Source of the DNA: Candidatus Poribacteria bacterium
GTDB lineage: Bacteria > Poribacteria > WGA-4E > PCPOR2b
DNA: 64,000 nt
Direction of reading: 5' to 3'
NCBI GenBank assembly: GCA_022822005.1
Contig: JAJECO010000044.1
Span: forward strand, 225,661-289,660
Shown here: positions 38,495-47,348 of the stretch, piece by piece
How positions within the stretch are numbered: position 1 is the stretch's first letter
How the letters are laid out: the number at the start of each line of letters is the position of its first letter
Notes under the pieces: model-generated
What the model saw: only the letters and a program-made list of their open reading frames with translations
Told to the model about the DNA's origin: nothing
Database searches by the model: none
Program-made: the position numbers and the translations under genes

Positions 38495-40030
38495 ATGAGT
38501 GAAAATATGAAAACTGATCGAGGACGGGTTGCGGATCCGTGCGTGATGGTCATATTCGGCGCTTCAGGGGACTTGACGAAGCGCAAATTAGTGCCAGCCC
38601 TGTACAACCTTGCCCAGAACGGATTGTTGAACGAAAACGCTATAGTTGTCGGTTTCGCACGCCGGGAAAACAGCCACGATAATTTTCGCGCTCAGATGAC
38701 GGAAGCGATTAAAGAGTTTGGCACCACTGCATTTGATCCATCGCTGTGGGAACGGATGAGGGGGCGACTCTATTATCATCAGGGCAATTACGACAATCCG
38801 AACGATTATAACCGCCTTGCAGCGCTGCTAAAGCAGCTGGATAAGGAATGGGGGACAAACGGGAACTATCTCTACTATTTCTCGACACCTCCAAAGTCCT
38901 TTGAGGTGATTTCCGACAGTTTGGGTAGAGCTGGGCTTGCAAAGCCTGAAAACAGCGCGACATGGCGACGGACTATCGTTGAAAAGCCGTTCGGGCACGA
39001 CTTGGATTCCGCCAAGGGGTTGAACCGTCGTTTGCTTGAGACCTTTGATGAAGAGCAGATCTACCGGATTGACCACTACTTGGGGAAGGAGACGGTACAA
39101 AATATCATCGTTTTTCGATTCGCCAACGGCATTTTTGAACCGACGTGGGACCGACGCTATATTGACCATGTGCAGATCATGGTTGCTGAGAGCATCGGTA
39201 TCGAAGGGCGCGGTGCATACTACGAGGAGTCAGGCGTCCTGCGTGACATGATCCAGAACCACATGTTCCAGTTGTTGGCGTTGGTGGCGATGGAACCCCC
39301 AATCTCTTTCGAGGCGGATGCGGTGCGAGATGAGAAGGTAAAGGTATTGAATGCGATCCGTCCGATGCGCCCCGAAGAGGTGATCCACAACACGGTACGC
39401 GGTCAGTATCACGAGGGGATAGTGGATGGGGAAGGCGTAATTGGCTATCGCAACGAACCGGGGGTTTCACCCACTTCAGAACGGGAGACTTATGCGGCGC
39501 TGAAGCTTTTTATTGAAAATTGGCGGTGGGCAGGCGTGCCGTTCTTCTTACGGTCTGGGAAGAGATTAACCAAGCGCGATACACAGATCGTGATCCAATT
39601 TCGGAGCGTACCCCATCTCCTCTTTCGCGGTAGTGCGGAAGAACAGTTAGAGGCGAATCGGCTTGTCCTTCACATCCAACCCGACGAACGCATCACCATC
39701 CGATTCCAAGCAAAAATTCCGGGACCAACCGTACGTCTGACCCCGGTTGATATGGACTTTCGTTACGAGGACTTGGCAGGCAGTAGTCCCGCGACTGGGT
39801 ACGAGACGCTACTGTATGACTGCATGAACGGCGATTCTACGCAATTCCATCGGGCGGATATGGTAGAAACAGCGTGGGAGATTGCAACCCCCATTTTGGA
39901 TGTCTGGGAAGCCTTGCCGCCTCGCGATTTCCCAAACTATGAGGCTGGAACATGGGGACCCGATCCCGCTAATGAGCTTATTGGAAAAGACGAACCCGGA
40001 CGGCAGTGGCTAAATCCCAATTTCCCATAG
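38495..40030 (+). CDS. zwf: Glucose-6-phosphate 1-dehydrogenase
   Basis: VIFGASGDLTKRKLVPALYNL, RIDHYLGKETVQNIIVFRFAN, PFFLRSGKRLTKR; ORF opens at 38456. Confidence 0.97.
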   Translation: MSENMKTDRGRVADPCVMVIFGASGDLTKRKLVPALYNLAQNGLLNENAIVVGFARRENSHDNFRAQMTEAIKEFGTTAFDPSLWERMRGRLYYHQGNYDNPNDYNRLAALLKQLDKEWGTNGNYLYYFSTPPKSFEVISDSLGRAGLAKPENSATWRRTIVEKPFGHDLDSAKGLNRRLLETFDEEQIYRIDHYLGKETVQNIIVFRFANGIFEPTWDRRYIDHVQIMVAESIGIEGRGAYYEESGVLRDMIQNHMFQLLALVAMEPPISFEADAVRDEKVKVLNAIRPMRPEEVIHNTVRGQYHEGIVDGEGVIGYRNEPGVSPTSERETYAALKLFIENWRWAGVPFFLRSGKRLTKRDTQIVIQFRSVPHLLFRGSAEEQLEANRLVLHIQPDERITIRFQAKIPGPTVRLTPVDMDFRYEDLAGSSPATGYETLLYDCMNGDSTQFHRADMVETAWEIATPILDVWEALPPRDFPNYEAGTWGPDPANELIGKDEPGRQWLNPNFP

Positions 40031-40064
40031 CGCCTGACGCAGTTGGGTAGGAGGCATAACAAAC

Positions 40065-40760
40065 ATGGCTGATAAGAAGACTTTGACAGTTGATATAGGC
40101 GGCAGTGGTATCAAAGCAATGCTTCTGGATATGGAAGGAAATCCGATAGGAGGCCGGGTACGCGTCCGAACGCCACGACCTGCTAAACCGGAGGCTGTCC
40201 TTAAGGGGATCACCAAGTTGACCAAGAAACATCCGGACTTTGATCGTGTATCAGTTGGCTTCCCCGGCGTTATACGTAAAGGCGTGACTGAAACAGCAGT
40301 GAATCTCCACAGGGATTGGGTTGGGTTTGATTTAGAAGGGACGTTGTCGGAGCGACTTGGCAAACCAGTGCGTGTCTTGAACGATGCAGATATTCAAGGG
40401 TTCGGCGCAATTTCCGGCAACGGCGTGGAGCTGGTTGTCACGCTGGGGACCGGCTTCGGATCTGCCCTGTTTCTCGACGGGCAACTGGTGCCTAACCTTG
40501 AGATTGCCCACCATCGGTTTCGCAACAGTAGAACGTACGAGGAGCATTTAGGAAGTGCTGCATTAAAGAAAACTGGTAAGAAAAAATGGCAACAACGTGT
40601 TGCGGAAGCGATTGCCTCTCTCGAACACCTGTTTAATTATGATACCCTCTATATCGGAGGCGGCAATGCTCGGAGGCTTACGCTTGACCTTCCCTCGAAT
40701 GTTAAGATAATTCCTAATATCGCAGGTTTATTGGGCGGCATCGCTTTGTGGCGAGAGTAG
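40065..40760 (+). CDS. ROK-family kinase resembling polyphosphate glucokinase
   Basis: LTVDIGGSGIKAMLLD, VSVGFPGVI, VRVLNDADIQGFG, VVTLGTGFGSALFLDGQLVPNLEIAHH. Confidence 0.82.
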   Translation: MADKKTLTVDIGGSGIKAMLLDMEGNPIGGRVRVRTPRPAKPEAVLKGITKLTKKHPDFDRVSVGFPGVIRKGVTETAVNLHRDWVGFDLEGTLSERLGKPVRVLNDADIQGFGAISGNGVELVVTLGTGFGSALFLDGQLVPNLEIAHHRFRNSRTYEEHLGSAALKKTGKKKWQQRVAEAIASLEHLFNYDTLYIGGGNARRLTLDLPSNVKIIPNIAGLLGGIALWRE

Positions 40761-40796
40761 ATCCCTCTCATACGCCAAAAAAGGAAGGGCTATTAC

Positions 40797-42104
40797 GTGA
40801 AATATCCAAACATTTTATACATCCATTCCCACGACACCGGACGCTACGTTCAGCCTTACGGGCACGCTGTGCCAACACCGAGCCTCCAACGTCTCGCTGA
40901 AGGGGGAGTCCTTTTCCGACAGGCATTTTGCGCAAATCCTACATGCTCACCTTCCCGCGCCAGCCTCCTAACCGGCAAATGGGCGCACAGCTGCGGGCTG
41001 CTTGGTCTGGTCAATCGTGGGTTCTCACTGTCGGACTATAGCCAGCATATCGTTCATGCTCTTCGGGATGGTGCCGGGTATCACTCGGTTTTGGGCGGCC
41101 TCCAGCACGTCGCCAAAGATCCCGACCAGATCGGTTATGATCAGATCCTCGATGGCGAGCGTACTCCCGAGAAGGTTGTCTCACGCGCAGTTGACTTCCT
41201 GCAGGATGCGCCATCACAACCTTTCTTCCTCGATGTTGGTTTTTTTGTGACGCATCGGGAGTTTCCAGAGCCCGGTCCGGACGAGGATCCGCGTTACTGT
41301 CTGCCGCCTGCCCCTATTCCTGATACGCCTGAAAATCGCTACGATATGGCGGCTTACAAGGCGAGTGTCCGCATTCTGGATAATAGTATTGGGACGATCT
41401 TGGATGCACTTGATGAAAACGGGTTGGATGAGAATACGTTGGTTATCTGCACCACCGATCATGGACTCGCTTTTCCGGGCATGAAGTGCAATCTCACCGA
41501 CCACGGCATCGGCGTGATGCTGATTATGCGTGGACCTGGTGGTTTTACCGACGGTCAGGTCTGCGATGCGATGGTCTCCCACATTGACGTTGTTCCAACG
41601 ATCTGTGACCTATTGGATATTGCTGCGCCGGAGGGGGTGCAGGGCAGGTCAATGATGCCACTTATCCGCGGCGAAGCGGAAGCAATTCACGACGAAATCT
41701 TTGCGGAGGTCAATTACCACGCCGCATACGAACCACAACGCGCTGTCCGCACACAACGGTGGAAGTATATCCGCCGATACAGCGATCGGCAGAAGCCGGT
41801 GCTTCCCAACTGCGATGGAAGTCCGACCCAAGATGTCTGGCTGCGACACGGTTGGCAAGATCGATATATCGCGCCTGAACAGCTGTACGACCTAATCTTC
41901 GATCCAAACGAAACCCACAATTTAGTCGATGATGCGACTGTGACACCTGTGCTTGAGGATATGCGTCAGCGGCTTGACCGTTGGATGGTTGAAACGGAGG
42001 ACCCGCTGCTGCACGGACCCGTCCCTCCAGATCCCGGCGCTCAACTAAACGATCCAGCCAGCACATCGCCACCGTATTCGCTATACACCGTGCCTTGGGA
42101 ATAG
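40797..42104 (+). CDS. Sulfatase (type I, formylglycine-dependent)
   Basis: CSPSRASLLTGKWAHS active-site motif; CTTDHGLAFPGMKCNLTDHGIGVMLIMRGPG; GTG start. Confidence 0.93.
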   Translation: MKYPNILYIHSHDTGRYVQPYGHAVPTPSLQRLAEGGVLFRQAFCANPTCSPSRASLLTGKWAHSCGLLGLVNRGFSLSDYSQHIVHALRDGAGYHSVLGGLQHVAKDPDQIGYDQILDGERTPEKVVSRAVDFLQDAPSQPFFLDVGFFVTHREFPEPGPDEDPRYCLPPAPIPDTPENRYDMAAYKASVRILDNSIGTILDALDENGLDENTLVICTTDHGLAFPGMKCNLTDHGIGVMLIMRGPGGFTDGQVCDAMVSHIDVVPTICDLLDIAAPEGVQGRSMMPLIRGEAEAIHDEIFAEVNYHAAYEPQRAVRTQRWKYIRRYSDRQKPVLPNCDGSPTQDVWLRHGWQDRYIAPEQLYDLIFDPNETHNLVDDATVTPVLEDMRQRLDRWMVETEDPLLHGPVPPDPGAQLNDPASTSPPYSLYTVPWE

Positions 42105-42354
42105 TATATTTATGGATTATTTAGGGGGTAATTTGGGTTATCAATAATCGCTGTGAGATCTATTTGACAAACTTTAACAGATATGATATGATTAACTTAC
42201 CTTTATCGAACTGAAAACGCCGACGTTTTGATTATTCCCAATTTTATAGGGGACCTGAATGATATATGCCTCAGGTTGAGAGGATTCAATCGTCAATTTT
42301 CAATATATAATTTTCAATAACTGTACTTCCGAGTGAGATAGGAGGATAGAGCCG

Positions 42355-42612
42355 ATGACCTACGTCATCACTGAACCTTGCATCGATGTTAAAGACACTG
42401 CCTGTGTTGATGTTTGCCCAGTTGACTGCATTCATCCAACCTCAGACTCAGATGACTTTGAGAATCACAACCAACTTTTTATTGATCCTATAGAGTGCAT
42501 CGACTGCGGTGTATGTGAACCGGAATGCCCGGTCGAAGCGATTTTCATAGATGAAGATGTCCCCGAAGAATGGGAGCACTTCACCCAGTTAAACGCTGAC
42601 TATTTCCAATAA
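42355..42612 (+). CDS. Ferredoxin with two cluster motifs (7Fe/FdxA-like)
   Basis: MTYVITEPCIDVKDTACVDVCPVDCIHP...LFIDPIECIDCGVCEPECPVEAIF; AGGAGG RBS. Confidence 0.95.
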   Translation: MTYVITEPCIDVKDTACVDVCPVDCIHPTSDSDDFENHNQLFIDPIECIDCGVCEPECPVEAIFIDEDVPEEWEHFTQLNADYFQ

Positions 42613-42630
42613 TAACGTACCACAAAACCA

Positions 42631-42691
42631 AAAACGGGCAGCGATTCGAGCCGAATGCGAGTAGGAAGCTCTAATTGCTGCCCGTTTTTTT
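42631..42691 (+). terminator. Rho-independent-like terminator after the ferredoxin gene
   Basis: AAAACGGGCAGC ... GCTGCCCGTTTTTTT, 12-bp stem plus T-run. Confidence 0.8.
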
Positions 42692-42814
42692 AGATGCCGC
42701 AAAATAGTATAATGGTCTGGGTCTGGTTGGCACTATAGGTTCACAGATGGTGGTTTAATCTATGCTAAACCGAGTCATATGACTTCTCAAGCAACTTCTT
42801 AGGAAAGGAATGTT

Positions 42815-43267
42815 TTGAAAGAAGATTCTCTCTTACAAATTAGAATAACAGGCGTTCTGATCGAAGATAATAAAATATTGATAGTGAAACAGAAAATAAC
42901 TCCTGAACGAAGCTGGAGCCTTCCCGGCGGAAGAGTGCAAAAGGGTGAAATGCTGGAGGAAGCGATCATCAGAGAGATGAGGGAGGAAACAGGATTGCAG
43001 ACAAGCGTTACGAAACTCCTTTATGTCTGTGATTATCCTGAAGTGGAGCCGCCTATACTCCATATTTCCTTTTTACTCGATAGAATTGGTGGCGAAATGC
43101 GTCTGCCTTCAAATGAGTTCGATGAGAACCCTATTTTTGATGTAAAAATGGTGCCGATAGATGACCTACCATCTTATGATTTTTCAGATAAATTCAAAGA
43201 TTTAGTTCAAAAAGGATTTCCAGACGCTGGTGTTTACAAAGGTCATAAAAGGTGTATTGGTCTGTAA
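42815..43267 (+). CDS. NUDIX hydrolase
   Basis: Nudix box GGRVQKGEMLEEAIIREMREETGL; TTG start. Confidence 0.93.
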   Translation: MKEDSLLQIRITGVLIEDNKILIVKQKITPERSWSLPGGRVQKGEMLEEAIIREMREETGLQTSVTKLLYVCDYPEVEPPILHISFLLDRIGGEMRLPSNEFDENPIFDVKMVPIDDLPSYDFSDKFKDLVQKGFPDAGVYKGHKRCIGL

Positions 43268-43420
43268 AAGGTGCTGAGTTGAGCTTGGGAGAATGTAATG
43301 GGTACAGTAGACCCCATTACTTAGACCAAACAATCTCAAGAAATAACATATTATCGCAAAGGCCTCAAAATCCAAGTGTTTACCACTAAGCCACTACAGA
43401 TATCGCGGAATAGCCTGTAA

Positions 43421-43741
43421 ATGACACCTCAGCCAACCCAGATTAAGCGCCTTCCAGACGCAATTCATGTCCGATGGAACGATGGACACCAAAGCGAATA
43501 TTCCTACCAACTGCTGCGTCAAAAATGCCCATGTGCACGGTGCCAATCAGAAGAACCAGATCAAAACCCACTACGCGTGTTGCCCGCCGATCCGCTATCC
43601 AACCTTACGCTCGTTGATATACAGCTTGTTGGTCGTTACGCAATTCGGTTAATCTGGGCTGACGGACACAAGACAGGCATCTATACATTTGATTTTCTTC
43701 GCTCATTGCAGCCAGATTCAACAGAAATCGCCCCTGATTAA
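43421..43741 (+). CDS. DUF971 family protein
   Basis: IHVRWNDGHQSEYSYQLLRQKCPCARC...VGRYAIRLIWADGHKTGIYTFDFLRSL. Confidence 0.9.
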   Translation: MTPQPTQIKRLPDAIHVRWNDGHQSEYSYQLLRQKCPCARCQSEEPDQNPLRVLPADPLSNLTLVDIQLVGRYAIRLIWADGHKTGIYTFDFLRSLQPDSTEIAPD

Positions 43742-43790
43742 TTAACTACTCTCATCATTCAGCGTCCCTTACTGCGTTTCAATCACGTTT

Positions 43791-44786
43791 CTACACTCTG
43801 GCTGGAAACACCTTAAAATTGCAGATAGCGTGCCGAAACACAACGACTTTTGATCCGTTCTCTAAAATCATCTTAATTTCGTATCTGCTCACCCAATCCA
43901 CCAATCCACGGAAAACCTCTCCTTCCAACATCGTGACTTCAATCGTCCGTCGAGCACGTCGTGCTTGTATGATCACACTTGTATTGATGCTATAGCGTTT
44001 GCTTGGTTGTACGATGGGCTTTAAGTTTTGTTTCTTAATCTCTTCGTTGTAGTTGATTATTGACTGTATGCCCGTAGCATCCTCCGCTTTGTAACAGTAT
44101 TTGACATCGGTTTTCGGTAGTTCTCGGCTTTCCCCTTCCGCCCCGATAGAATCGGGATTCAGAGCAACTTGTAAAACGAAGTCGTATTTGGTGAATTCGG
44201 TAATCATCGCAGGGACCAGGGCATGGTCATACAATCCAAAAAACATCGGTGTTTGAAGGCGTATCTGCTTCTGTATGTACAGATCGCCAAAGGTTGGCTC
44301 TTCATCCGGTGTTGACGCTGGGTCTGGTTGGGGTGTACGCGGGGAAAGGGACCGCTGATTTGGGGGAGCACCAGTTGATTCAGGTGCTATTGTTTTGGCA
44401 CCTGAAGTCTGCGTTTCCTGTTTGGACCGTTGTGGGGTGGAGGTCGCTGGTGCGGGTTGGACAGGCATTCGAGGTGGGGTGAAAGGTCGTTCCTGAGCGG
44501 TGTCATTTGGTTGCTGAGGTGGAGTATAGTTGCGAGGTATCACTGCCTTACCTTGGCTCAACCGTTTCTGCTCAAGTGGGGTTAGCAGGACCTGCACGTT
44601 CTGAGCGATGGGACCTCTATCGCCAACAACTACCTCATATTTAACATACTGTCCTATGTGGATTTCGTCGTAAACACCCTGAATTGCAGATATGTGTAGA
44701 AAAACATCCTCTTCGCCGGTGTCTTGAGCGATGAACCCATACCCTTTATCTGGGTTATAATATTTGACGCGTCCCGTTGGCATCAT
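43791..44786 (-). CDS. Cold-shock-domain protein with C-terminal Hfq/Sm-like domain (possibly two)
   Basis: CSD: GRVKYYNPDKGYGFIAQDTGEEDVFLHISAI; Pro/Gln-rich linker; C-terminus RRARRTIEVTMLEGEVFRGLVDWVSRYEIKMILENGSKVVVFRHAICNFKVFPAR aligns by eye almost gaplessly with E. coli Hfq. Confidence 0.82.
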   Translation of the reverse strand: MMPTGRVKYYNPDKGYGFIAQDTGEEDVFLHISAIQGVYDEIHIGQYVKYEVVVGDRGPIAQNVQVLLTPLEQKRLSQGKAVIPRNYTPPQQPNDTAQERPFTPPRMPVQPAPATSTPQRSKQETQTSGAKTIAPESTGAPPNQRSLSPRTPQPDPASTPDEEPTFGDLYIQKQIRLQTPMFFGLYDHALVPAMITEFTKYDFVLQVALNPDSIGAEGESRELPKTDVKYCYKAEDATGIQSIINYNEEIKKQNLKPIVQPSKRYSINTSVIIQARRARRTIEVTMLEGEVFRGLVDWVSRYEIKMILENGSKVVVFRHAICNFKVFPARV

Positions 44787-44947
44787 GTCCTCTCCGTCGG
44801 GTTAAAAATTTTCTATTGGAACGTAAACAGGTCGGCAATTATATCACGTCTCCACTGTTTCAGTAACAAAAAATGCGGCGGTTGGATTGAGTAGCGGATT
44901 TACTGCATTGAAAGCAATCGTGGGGAAAATGTGCTGTTGCCGCTGGT

Positions 44948-45745
44948 TTAGAAATAGCAGGGAAGATCTCTGCTCTGAATCGGATCAACGTATTTTGCCA
45001 AGTCGCGTAGGGCGATGACAGTGCAATCGTTATCGCGAAGATAATCCATATAGGTTTCAAAGACCTTTGGCTCTGTATTGACCCAAGGATGCTCAAGAGC
45101 AGGTACACCGTGGAACGTCAAGACGGCAATCTGCCCATCCCTTGCCCCCTCAATTGCCCACACCAAGTCATCAAACGTCCAGTGCGGTCCCGATGCGCCT
45201 GTCGTGGGGACGAGCAGTGGATGGTGTTTCGCCGGATTGTACGCAGGTCCCCTGCCGCCCTCAGAATCGTAGGAGAACTCCGGTGCAATACCGCGTCGTG
45301 CAAAGAGGAAATCTCTTTCAGTGAGGACTTTTACAGCTTCAGGTCCGTTAGAATAACCCGGATAACAGAATGTTTCAGGTACAGTGATACCGTGCTCCTT
45401 GCAACGGAGATCGATGTGCTGTAGGTCCGTATGCAGCTCTCCGCTTGATTGACTGTTCACGTTTTTGTGGTGGCGTGTGTGGTTGCCGATTTCAAAACCG
45501 GCTTCGTCCAGTGCCTTGACCTCTTCCCATGTTACATAGTGCGTCTTTTCCGTGAGAAAGTTGAGTCCCTCGGTGATGAAAAAGGTCCCACCGAAGCCGT
45601 AATCCTTGAGTAACGGTCCAACATAGGTGGCATCCGACTTGTTGCCGTCGTCGAAGGTCAGAACAACCAACCGGTCGGGGATCGGTTGGAGGTCTTGGAA
45701 GGCGGATATAGACTTATCGTTACCATCAACATGTGATTCGTTCAT
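44948..45745 (-). CDS. Polysaccharide deacetylase (NodB-like)
   Basis: LVVLTFDDGNKSDATYVGPLLKDYGFGGTFFIT, FEIGNHTRHHKNV; GAGGAAA RBS before ATG 45745. Confidence 0.92.
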   Translation of the reverse strand: MNESHVDGNDKSISAFQDLQPIPDRLVVLTFDDGNKSDATYVGPLLKDYGFGGTFFITEGLNFLTEKTHYVTWEEVKALDEAGFEIGNHTRHHKNVNSQSSGELHTDLQHIDLRCKEHGITVPETFCYPGYSNGPEAVKVLTERDFLFARRGIAPEFSYDSEGGRGPAYNPAKHHPLLVPTTGASGPHWTFDDLVWAIEGARDGQIAVLTFHGVPALEHPWVNTEPKVFETYMDYLRDNDCTVIALRDLAKYVDPIQSRDLPCYF

Positions 45746-45773
45746 CGTAAGTTTCCTCTCGGCGTGGCACCTG

Positions 45774-46838
45774 TTAGTTGGCTTCCAAGAACTCCCAGAG
45801 TCGGTCAAATTGCGATCCTGTGATAGGTCGATGCCGCAAGATAGTGTTGGTATCCTTTTTCTCCATGTAACTCGGTGCAAATTCCAGTCCTGCACGAAGT
45901 TCCTCGCGGGTGATCCCTACCTCCTTTGGTCGGCGTCGCACCTTGCATCGGTCTAATCGGTCCGTCAGGATTTCGGGTTGTTCGTCGCATTGCCAGGCGA
46001 TGATAATTGCGCTGAACGCGACCATCTCTCCGTGGATGTAGCTCGTATTATGCTTTTCTTCCAAGGCAAGCCAGAAAGGGTGATCTCCACTCTCAGCCTC
46101 CGGCCGTTGAATCCAGCGAGAATCACGTTCCTGCACGCTTTTCATGATGTGTCGGACGCTTTGTCCTGTCAAGTTCCCCTCCGTATCGAGTGTCGCTTCG
46201 AAGCCTTGCGTGAGTTCTTCGTGATGACTGAGGACTTGATCGATTACTGCTTCGTCGCAGGGCGGTCCTATGCCATTCTTGGCACGCCAGCGCCACTCGG
46301 CCGGTGCAGCATATCCGCATAGTATATCACCGAGACCGGCGGTATTCAGATAGTAGGGCGCTTCGAGAATTAGGTCGTCGTCCACCAAAATATGGTCGCA
46401 GTCCACCCAGGGCCAATCGTCAATCGTCCCTACAATTTCCCGTCCGTTCCATTTTGCCACAACTCCATGGATAATCGCTCCCGTTGATACAATCGTTGGG
46501 ACCATGATAAGCGGCAAATCTTTATCCAACGCCACAAACTTGGAGACATCCAACGCTCTTCCGCCTCCCAGCCCGACCACTAACTCGGCATCGTCGGGCA
46601 AACTGTCGCTTATCTCCTTTTGGTGTTTGGAATCGAGCCACATTGCGTGGGCTACCCCTATGGGCTGCTTGGATAGATAGGGCTGCGCTGTTTCGTGTGC
46701 AGTCGGTGTAGACACCATTAGGTAAGGCGGCCACCCGGAACTTTCTTTTTTTAGCAGCCCTGAGCCGTAGCGAATGTCATATTCTGCAGCGGGTTTCATC
46801 TGACTGGCTTGGGACCAGCCGCGCCCTGCTTTATTCAT
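45774..46838 (-). CDS. Iron-containing alcohol dehydrogenase superfamily, glycerol-1-phosphate dehydrogenase/AraM-like
   Basis: LVVGLGGGRALDVSKFVALDKDLPLIMVPTIVSTGAIIHG; NTAGLGDILCGYAAPAEW; SYIHGEMVAFSAIIIAW. Confidence 0.75.
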   Translation of the reverse strand: MNKAGRGWSQASQMKPAAEYDIRYGSGLLKKESSGWPPYLMVSTPTAHETAQPYLSKQPIGVAHAMWLDSKHQKEISDSLPDDAELVVGLGGGRALDVSKFVALDKDLPLIMVPTIVSTGAIIHGVVAKWNGREIVGTIDDWPWVDCDHILVDDDLILEAPYYLNTAGLGDILCGYAAPAEWRWRAKNGIGPPCDEAVIDQVLSHHEELTQGFEATLDTEGNLTGQSVRHIMKSVQERDSRWIQRPEAESGDHPFWLALEEKHNTSYIHGEMVAFSAIIIAWQCDEQPEILTDRLDRCKVRRRPKEVGITREELRAGLEFAPSYMEKKDTNTILRHRPITGSQFDRLWEFLEAN

Positions 46839-47118
46839 ATCTTCTACCTTTCATTTTTGATCACTTTTTGAAAACGTCTTTCGGATTTTATCCGATTGTG
46901 TCTCAATTTTCAATTCTTTTCTAATCTTATGTCCGCGCAGATTGTTCCGCCGCTATGACCAACATCAGCGGTAGTCCCGGAAATTTGGAGACCTTTGACG
47001 TTTTAGTGTGACAAGGTCGCAATAAATTTCAGATGTAATCTGTGACCGTTTGCAGTATAATTAGATCGATTTTGCTTCCAATCAGTTGTATAGTTGATTG
47101 TCTTGGCATCATGGGGGT

Positions 47119-47210
47119 GCCATTCTGCGATAATCCGCGAAATCTACCTACCACACCCCCGTAGGCGGGGTATCTTGCCCCGTTGCCACTCTACGATAAT
47201 CTGCGAAATC
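47119..47210. repeat. Pair of 26-bp imperfect direct repeats flanking a GTAGGCGGGGTATCTTGCCCCG repeat
   Basis: gccattctgcgataatccgcgaaatc (47119-47144) and gccactctacgataatctgcgaaatc (47185-47210), 23/26 identical; inner repeat 47161-47182. Confidence 0.6.
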
Positions 47211-47348
47211 AGCAGATCATTCAAGATAAGTAAAGAGATGGCACCTTGATACGTTTGATTGTCAACATTGGCAGGGAAGAACCTACGCCTCCCTTCCGTC
47301 CACGATCATACTACGTTTTATTTATAAGCGACGAAGGGAGCGAACGGT

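Noticed and set aside
43358-43400. Minus-strand tRNA-like segment (CTGTAGTGGCTTAGTGGTAAACACTTGGATTTTGAGGCC)
   Set aside because: Resembles a tRNA 5' half with a D-loop, but the anticodon stem does not pair and no T-arm or acceptor partner is visible; at best a remnant.
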